DNA from: Papaver somniferum
Taxonomy: Eukaryota > Streptophyta > Magnoliopsida > Ranunculales > Papaveraceae
Length of the DNA: 64,000 nucleotides
Reading direction: 5' to 3'
Assembly: GCF_003573695.1 (NCBI RefSeq)
Contig: NW_020621936.1
Coordinates: forward strand, 5,084,001 to 5,148,000
The notes below the pieces were generated by a model. It was not told where the DNA came from, did not search any database, and saw only the letters and a program-made list of their open reading frames with translations. Each line of letters opens with the position of its first letter. Positions within the stretch are counted from its first letter, which is position 1. Made by a program: the position numbers and the translations under genes. Below are positions 57,750-64,000 of the stretch, piece by piece.

Positions 57750-58565
57750 AAATAAGGAGGCGTGGGACCGCCGAGGCCAAGGCATGGTCGGCCGGTCGTG
57801 TCCACGGTCCCGTGGTGCCTTTTCCTTAATTTTATAATATTTTGATGATTTTATGAAAAATTCATGAATTTTGAGAAATTTGATGAATTTAGGGAGTTTC
57901 CATGAATTGAAGGAGTTTTCATGAGTTCAGGGAAGCAAAAAATATTAAAATAATAAAAACAGGGCGTGTGGGACCGTGGAGGCGCGGCCGGCCGGCTAGG
58001 GCCCGGTCCCACGAGTTTTCATAATTTTTATATTTTTTAAGTATTTTTCATGATTTGAGGGAATTTTTCCTAATTTGAGAGAAATACCATGAAATCAAGG
58101 AATTTGATGAATTCAAGGAAAATAAAATAATAATAATAAAACAAGGGGCTGTGGGACCGGCTAGGGCATGGCCGGCCGGCAGGGCCCGGTCCCACAAGTT
58201 TTCTAATATTTTATTTTATTATTTGATGATTTGTGCAAAATACCATGAAATCAAGGAGTTTTTTCATGAAATTAGAGAAATAATAATAATAATAAAATAA
58301 TGAGGAACCGTGAGGTGTGGGGCCGGCTGGGACCAAGGCATGGCCGGTTGGCCAATGGTCACGCCCCACATTCTTTCCTTAATTTTATATTATTTTTATG
58401 GATTTATGAAATACCATGAAACCGAGGAGTTTCCTCGAGACGAAGGAGATTTGATAAAATGAGAGAATTTTCATCAAATCATAAAAAAATGCATTAAAAA
58501 TATAAAACTGGCGGGGATGACCACGACACGGTCGGTCGGTCGTGTGTCCGTGCTCCCAGCACCTG
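57750..58565. repeat. Five tandem units with GC-rich palindromic cores in LTR B
   Basis: Units of about 165-207 bp alternate a very AT-rich half (ATTTTATGAAATACCATGAAAT phrases) with a GC-rich core of about 45-65 bp that is a near-palindrome around GGCCGGCC, bounded by GTGGGACCG and CGGTCCCAC. Cores lie at about 57760, 57966, 58149, 58309 and 58511. Confidence 0.8.
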
Positions 58566-58759
58566 GTCAATATTTTTAATTATTTATTATTTTCTTCCCT
58601 ATTTTGCATAGGTTCATCGTTTCGTTGTATTTTGAAATACTCGTTCGTGCGGTGACTGTTAGTGCATCGTCGTTGAAACACACTTCACCATTTGATGGGC
58701 TTACTTAGAGGTAGCTCAGACGCCCGGTTGTTGATTATTTATTACTAATTGTGGAATTC

Positions 58760-59155
58760 AGTGGAGAATAATTCACAAAACTGAGTAATAAGATGTTTAT
58801 TATTAATTCATAGATCAGCTGAGGATTCGACTACGAATTCAGAATAATAAAGTGAGCATTACCATTCCATGGGATCGTAGATTCGACCATAGAATCGGAG
58901 TAATTAAGATTTATCTATTACCATTTATGAGACCAGTTGTGGATTCGATCATGAAATCGAATGGAGTAATGAGATAATATAGTTATTGCTATTCTATGAG
59001 ATCAAGTCGTGGATTCGATCATAGAATCAGAACAATTGTTTATTGCCATTCCATGGGACCAGTCGTGGATTCGACCATGGAATAGGAGCAATTGTTATTG
59101 CCATTCCATGGGACCAGTCGTGGATTCGACCATGGAATAGGAGCAATAATAGATT
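58760..59155. repeat. Tandem repeat with CCATGGAAT palindromes in LTR B
   Basis: Six or so units of 55-60 bp, the last two nearly identical (starting 59045 and 59101), each with ATTCCATGG...CCATGGAAT inverted arms around CAGTCGTGGATTCGA. Confidence 0.75.
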
Positions 59156-59220
59156 ATTCTGGGAATTCAGTAGTGAATGTCACGCAGAATTAATCTTAAT
59201 TAGGAATAATTAACTTTGTG

Positions 59221-59373
59221 GCTCTATACTAGCAGAGCAAGCTGTCTAGGAGCATTAATTATCCCGATATGAGCTTGTCGGTAAGTCATATCCTTTATAT
59301 AGTCAGGGTAAACTCGTTGTTTGTTCCTGAAGACGTTATCGCTCTATACTAGCAGAGCAAGCTGTCTAGGAGC
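59221..59373. repeat. 33-bp exact direct repeat, 120 bp apart
   Basis: The same 33 bases occur at 59221-59253 and 59341-59373; each copy includes GCTCT-ATACTAGC-AGAGC, a small stem-loop. Confidence 0.85.
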
Positions 59374-59607
59374 CGTCCATCTCGTGATACTATATAGAAA
59401 TAATCACTGAAAGTGTTCAGTATTCATGAGATATGCCGTTGTCCAGTCGTGAGACTACATATCTACATGTACTCCGAGAGAAAGTACTCTCCGTTGAGAA
59501 TTCGATGAGAGACCCGTGTCTCAATACTCACGTCTGATTGCTGGATCAGAGCTTCGTATAATTATGAGTTTACGATTTTAGCCCTTGTCGAAAATCCACC
59601 ATCTACA

Positions 59608-59620
59608 TTAAGTCCCCTGC
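59608..59620 (-). promoter_or_regulatory. Polypurine tract of element B
   Basis: Reverse strand GCAGGGGACTTAA immediately inside the LTR end; the same tract abuts element A's 3' LTR at about 51057-51071. Confidence 0.65.
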
Positions 59621-59910
59621 TTACTGCGGAAAGCTGTGTTCCTCAGTCAGCATTAAATGGTGATTTTCCGGCCATAAAAACAATACCAGTAATTGAATTT
59701 AGTCGTAAGTTGAGACGTTACCGGATTTAGAGAGCATGTGCAGACCAAGACTTGATGAAGGCTTCAATGTCATGATTAGAGTGTAGTTTGGTGAGCATAA
59801 ATTGGTGTTGAACCGCTGGTTTGGACGACGAGTCCGTGGTTGGTCAGGATTCGCGAGACGGGCCCAATAAGGAAATCCTTGGAAAATTAGGTTTTGAAAA
59901 TAAAAAATTG

Positions 59911-59918
59911 TATAAAAG
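59911..59918 (+). promoter_or_regulatory. TATA box of the PMD gene
   Basis: TATAAAAG, about 30-40 bp before a pyrimidine-rich leader. The leader ends in CCGACCAG at 60060 with a splice donor GTGCGT at 60061, and the acceptor TTTTCAG lies at 61037-61043, giving a 5' UTR intron of about 980 bp. Confidence 0.6.
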
Positions 59919-59944
59919 GAATTAATCCTTTTTTTTTTTAAAGT

Positions 59945-62900
59945 TTTTCCACGTCCAGCTCTCCATCACTTCTCCTCCTTCACGCCAGCAGGAGAAGCTT
60001 GAAGTTCCGCCGCCACCTGATCGCCGCCGCCGTTGCCGCCGGCCAACTTCCGCCGACCAGGTGCGTGCGTTTTTTTTTTTTTTGATGTTTGCTGATGTTG
60101 TGACCTTCATGAGTTGTTCATGTTTTGATAATGATGAAACCATATACATGTGTGTATATATTGGTATGAGTTTTATGAAAACCCTCGTTTTTGAAAATGT
60201 ATGTTCGTTCGATCGTCAGTTTTGAAAACTAACTATAATCCCAGATTTAGGAGAGATTTTTTTTTTAATATATGAACTTAGGTCCAGTGATAAAACTTAG
60301 TGTATGAGATTTCATGTGTACCACGGTTTTATCATAAAAGGAGTAAATTTTCACAAAATCGAAATAATCCTTCGTTTTAAAGACAAATTACGACGACTCG
60401 AAGGAAAATTCATATGATGAACTTGTGTCCAGTGATAAAATTTTGCTTATGAGATTTCATGTAAATACAAAACTTTATCATATGTATGAGATGTGAGCTT
60501 TCACAGTATTTTGAAATAAACCTTCGTTTTAAAGACAAATAACGACGATACAAAGGAAAAATAGTTTTTTTTTATATATATGCAGCGTGACATATATTGT
60601 GCAAAATATGATGATATATTTTATTTTCATGAGTTTGTTTTCATTAAATAAAATCCTTGAGATTTTATGTATGCAAGTTGCATTAATTGCTGGTTTTTTT
60701 TCGAAAAATCAAAGCGTGTGTTTTGAGGAACCTTCGAAGATAGACAATGTATTTATGATGAAATATTTTATTGTTATAAACTTCATAGGTCAGTGAATGT
60801 TCACATTATGAAATTGTGTCCGTGATTTCATGAAAAATCAGTTTCGGAAATTAAATAAAGTTTCGTTCGTTTTTACAGTTTTCGAAGAGACGAACGATTT
60901 TGAGGTGTTAACTCTAGCATTACTATCACTATTGTTAGTGGAAGTATAAAAGGTAAGAGTTAAGAGTTACCATTTTTGCTTGTATTTCGTTGATTTATAT
61001 CTGGACTGCATACTGAAGTAGAATGTAGTGTGAACCTTTTCAGCTACTCAGCAAAGATGACCAATTCCCAAGCTGACGACGCCTCGAGGGAAGAAATGTG
61101 CGTTGATGATGGTATCTCCAGAGATGAGACATGCATGGATGAAACTTCCGTTGGGGGAGACGAAGACGAAATCCCTGGGATTAAGAATGTCCCGAACATA
61201 GATGATGCATTCTTTGAAAAAGATATTCCAGGAGCTGAGCAACATTTGAAATCCCCAGTGTATCGACTTTTGATAAATCCCAGAACTGTTACTCAGAAGA
61301 AATTGGTGACTCCTAAGACAGTCATTCGATTTTTTCTTGAACGAGGGATCTTCACCTCATCAATCATAGAGTTTAAGCTTTCTCGACGACCTTTGGAGAA
61401 ATTTGCCGGCTGGGCGAGGCATATGTTGGGTTTTCCTCATGTGAGGACTATGCTCGACCAGGCGCATGTGACGAGAGCTATTCAAGCTTCTGGAGAGTTG
61501 TTTATTTATCATGACGCAAGTGGTATTGTGGATCTGTTTGCTCGCTGGTGCATTCCCACTCACACTTTCATATGTAGATGGGGAGAGTTTACCATTACCT
61601 TGGAAGACGTGGCGGCTCTGATGCATCTCTCAATCACGGGCAATCTTCCTGGGGATCTTTCAGATGAGGAGACCGTCATTGCTCATGTCTTGATAGCTGC
61701 ATGGAGAAAGCGAATAAGGCTGGTAGTAAAGGATGCTATGCTTCCTGGTTGACACACTGGTGGACCAAAGACGAGGTTTCTGATAAACCCATCGATGGTA
61801 TTTTACCCATTGCTGCTTTCTTATGTTTATGGTTGTACAGAGACGTTTTTGAAGACAGTGGAAACTTGTTGAAGCCTTTTGTGATTCCCTTTGCTATTAA
61901 GATGGCTCAATGTGAGCAACTTCTGATAGGTAGTTTATTCTTAGGCTCCTTGTATTACAACCTGGACTCCTTGATTATAGACTCCAGTGTGTCGAACGGC
62001 TCTATGAAGATTGAGTGTTATGCCAACACGATGTTTCTTCAAGATTTGATGTGGGAGCACTTTAAGAATTATGCACCTACTCCACGTAATGTTCTGCAAG
62101 GACCGAATACTGATGCGCGCCATACTTTACCTGAGAAAGATAATGCTAGGATCATGCGTTGGTCCACAAAGCAGCCTCGTTCTAAAATACGCTTCATTGA
62201 TGTGTTAAATGAAGAATCTGAGTTCAATTTTCGCCCGTGTGTGTCAGTCCCTGATTATGTTTCTCAGCCGATGACTTTCAATACTGGAGAAAGCACGAGT
62301 TTGACGTCTGGTGCGCATCTGAGTGATGGCGAAAGATCTTTCATGTTGAGTTGCACCCCTGGTCATTTGCTATCAGCCACGTTTGGAGAGCTTTCAGTGG
62401 AGGAGTATAATATTGATAGAGCAGCTCGACAAATGGGTATGGATCAGTGTGTTCCAACCATACGGAGAAGGAAGCCATCAATTGAGTAACTCATGACTCA
62501 TTTGGATCATACTCACGTGGAAGGGAGTAGCTACTGGTTTCCTGGTTCTGATAGATTCACCTATGTAACCCCAGGTTATGTAGAATTCTGGGATCAGCAA
62601 CTTGGGCGTTTGCATGGCTTTGTAAGATTTCCCAGACCTCCATTCAAGGATCTTCCTTCGGCTGAGATGATTTCCAGTCGACCAAGATTGAAGTATCTTT
62701 CTGGTGATAAACGAAAGTCGTCTCCAGGATGCTCTCAGGTATGTTTCTTCATATAATATTCACGAAATTATAAGAATTGTATTCTGATTATATTACTGGA
62801 TTTCACTACAGGACGGTCGTAATATACAACCTCGAATCGGTGTAGATTTCTCAGAGACTGAGGCGGTTATTCATGGCGGAGAAGGCAGGCATAAAGGTTA

Positions 62901-63343
62901 TAAGCTGTTACCCAATACCGTAAAGTCCCCAGTTGGTGCTTTGGTGAGTTTCCAGTATTTTCTTTGTTGTGACTCTTTCTTGCCCATATTATTAGGATCC
63001 TGAAACCGATATTGTTATTCCGTTGCAGAGTTTTGCTCCATCAAGTATTGATGGTCTTCGGTTTTCCTCCTTTGAGCAAGCAATTCCTGACTTGAGCGAT
63101 GAAGAAGAAGCTGTAAGCATCTCTTCACATGTTCGATTATGATGCTTTATTAATGAAATACTAATTGTTTGAGAATATGTCCAGGAGGATGTCGTTATGG
63201 AAATGGAGAGTGCTGCTACTCGACCGTCTCTTGAGAATAGAGACACAGGCGGTGCCAAGGATTTGGAGCCGAATGAAAGTAATGATCCTCCCATCGTTGA
63301 CACGGACAATCCCAACTCCTTGAACGCTTTGGATACCTCTCAA
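59945..63343 (+). pseudogene. Plant mobile domain (PMD, MAIN-like) gene, spliced, two breaks
   Basis: Exons: 5' UTR about 59945-60060; 61044-62738; 62812-62943; 63029-63112; 63185-63343; all introns GT-AG in constant phase. Start chosen at ATG 61057; the earlier in-frame ATG at 61030 is in the intron. Acidic N-terminus, then the PMD: WARHMLGFPHV, a core at about residues 162-190 (ARWCIPTHTF, GEFTITLEDVAALMHL), SWLTHWW, FLCLWLYRDVF and IPFAIKMAQCEQLL. PMD proteins are related to the Arabidopsis MAIN/MAIL1 family and are often carried by transposons. Breaks: a one-base shift near 61700 and an in-frame TAA at 62487-62489; good coding sequence continues after both. Later exons are acidic and unassigned. 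It lies antisense next to B's polypurine tract, the place where some Tat-lineage Gypsy elements carry an antisense extra ORF. Confidence 0.82.
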
Positions 63344-64000
63344 GTAAGCATATACCCTGTACCTTCTTCATAGAAGTATAAAAGTGATGATTTTTGAATG
63401 AATGAATGTGTATCCATGTGCGTATATGAAAACTTAGTCAAATTTCGTCGTCAGAAAATTCGGAACCCAGCTTTTTAGTACAAATGTCGTAGAATCTTCG
63501 TCCGGAATCGGATTTTGATGATCTGCATGTGAAAATTCAAGCCCGGAAAATTTCCAAGCTTCTTTAGAGAAGCTTTTTAAGTTTTGAGCACGTTCAGAGC
63601 CTGAAAAAGGCGAAATAGTAAACTTCCAGGAGACTTTCAGGACTTTTTCAGATTGCGCATCACTTGATATTTTGGCCACATCTGCTTGCTCGTTCATCGG
63701 ATTGTCATGAAATTTTTACATGTCGTAGAGGAAATCCATAATAAGAGAATGGTATATGTCCCATCCTCAAATTCCTTGTAGATTGATCCCAGTTCGTCTC
63801 TTAGTACAGAGAAGAGTTCAGTTTCTTCAGATGGACTCATCGTAAAACGTGTTTTCATGAATTTTATGTTATTTGCTCGTGCCTTGAATGTATTATGATG
63901 AAGCTTGATGATTTTTCCTTGCTGGTATACTTCTTTTCATAATCTTCTTTGGATTCGTGACTCTAACCTCATGTAATCTTCGTATTAGGTGCTAAATACT
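63344..64000. other. Intron or 3' flank of the PMD gene; no further exon seen
   Basis: Begins with a splice donor GTAAGC. No further exon with clear acceptor and frame can be supported before the window ends; the gene may continue to the right. Confidence 0.4.

Larger units (their letters stand above)
56036..59607 (-). repeat. 3' LTR of Gypsy element B (about 3.57 kb)
   Basis: Starts TGTAGATGG and ends CCATCTACA, perfect inverted ends, followed by TTAAGTCCCCTGC, which on the reverse strand is a polypurine tract. Parts match element A's LTR (the phrases about a CGAGA-ATCAATCTGTA stretch, CCGCCAGACCA and GATTGATGTCTCG). No target copy flanks the right side, so this is the 3' LTR of a reverse-strand element whose body lies to the right, beyond the window. 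Confidence 0.75.

Overview
The window is plant nuclear DNA: AT-rich, almost without host genes, and built from nested transposable elements. LTR retrotransposons with an initiator-methionine-tRNA primer site, a plant CACTA transposase gene, a DUF4283 fragment and a plant-mobile-domain (PMD) gene all point to a flowering plant, probably a eudicot. A poppy-family genome is only my guess; the sequence does not prove it.

Layout. 1-3.1 kb: an unexplained 154-aa reverse ORF and LTR-like or leader-like noncoding DNA. 3.1-6.36 kb: the right part of a CACTA element (spliced but broken ORF2, subterminal repeats, right terminus). 6.5-7.4 kb: an LTR scrap and a DUF4283 fragment. 8.3-10.1 kb: the only candidate host genes, a two-copy family of unknown function (126-aa intact copy, and a copy with a lost start and a frameshift), separated by a Mutator-like MITE with a 9-bp target duplication. 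A Helitron-like 3' end lies at 10.93 kb.

11.25-36.19 kb is a pile of Ty1/Copia elements of one family (SIRE/Maximus-like, LTR about 2.4 kb). An old LTR fragment was hit by a related solo LTR (TSD GTTTC) and by reverse-strand element D1. Next comes forward element E, whose gag gene is split by a solo LTR (TSD CAAAG). E is fused through a shortened LTR to a second internal region, F. F was then hit by Ty3/Gypsy element A (starting at 36187), whose 3' LTR was hit by Copia element D2 (38519-50848, TSD ATATG), whose 5' LTR was in turn hit by a 2983-bp solo LTR (TSD AAGGT).

The most striking point is a division of labour. D1 and D2 carry protease-integrase-reverse transcriptase-RNase H but only the first dozen codons of gag. 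E carries gag with zinc knuckles plus an extra basic ORF and no pol. F carries another, unrelated ORF. All share 5' leader, primer site, LTRs and (where visible) polypurine tracts, as expected for a gag-only/pol-only pair that moved by complementing each other. Every copy here is broken by stops, frameshifts or insertions.

51-64 kb is Ty3/Gypsy territory: the decayed internal region of A with two minisatellites, a plus-strand integrase fragment, and the 3' LTR of a second reverse-strand element, B (56036-59607), which contains an array of GC-rich palindromic repeats. Beyond its polypurine tract, antisense to B, lies a spliced PMD gene with its own TATA box, broken by one frameshift and one stop.
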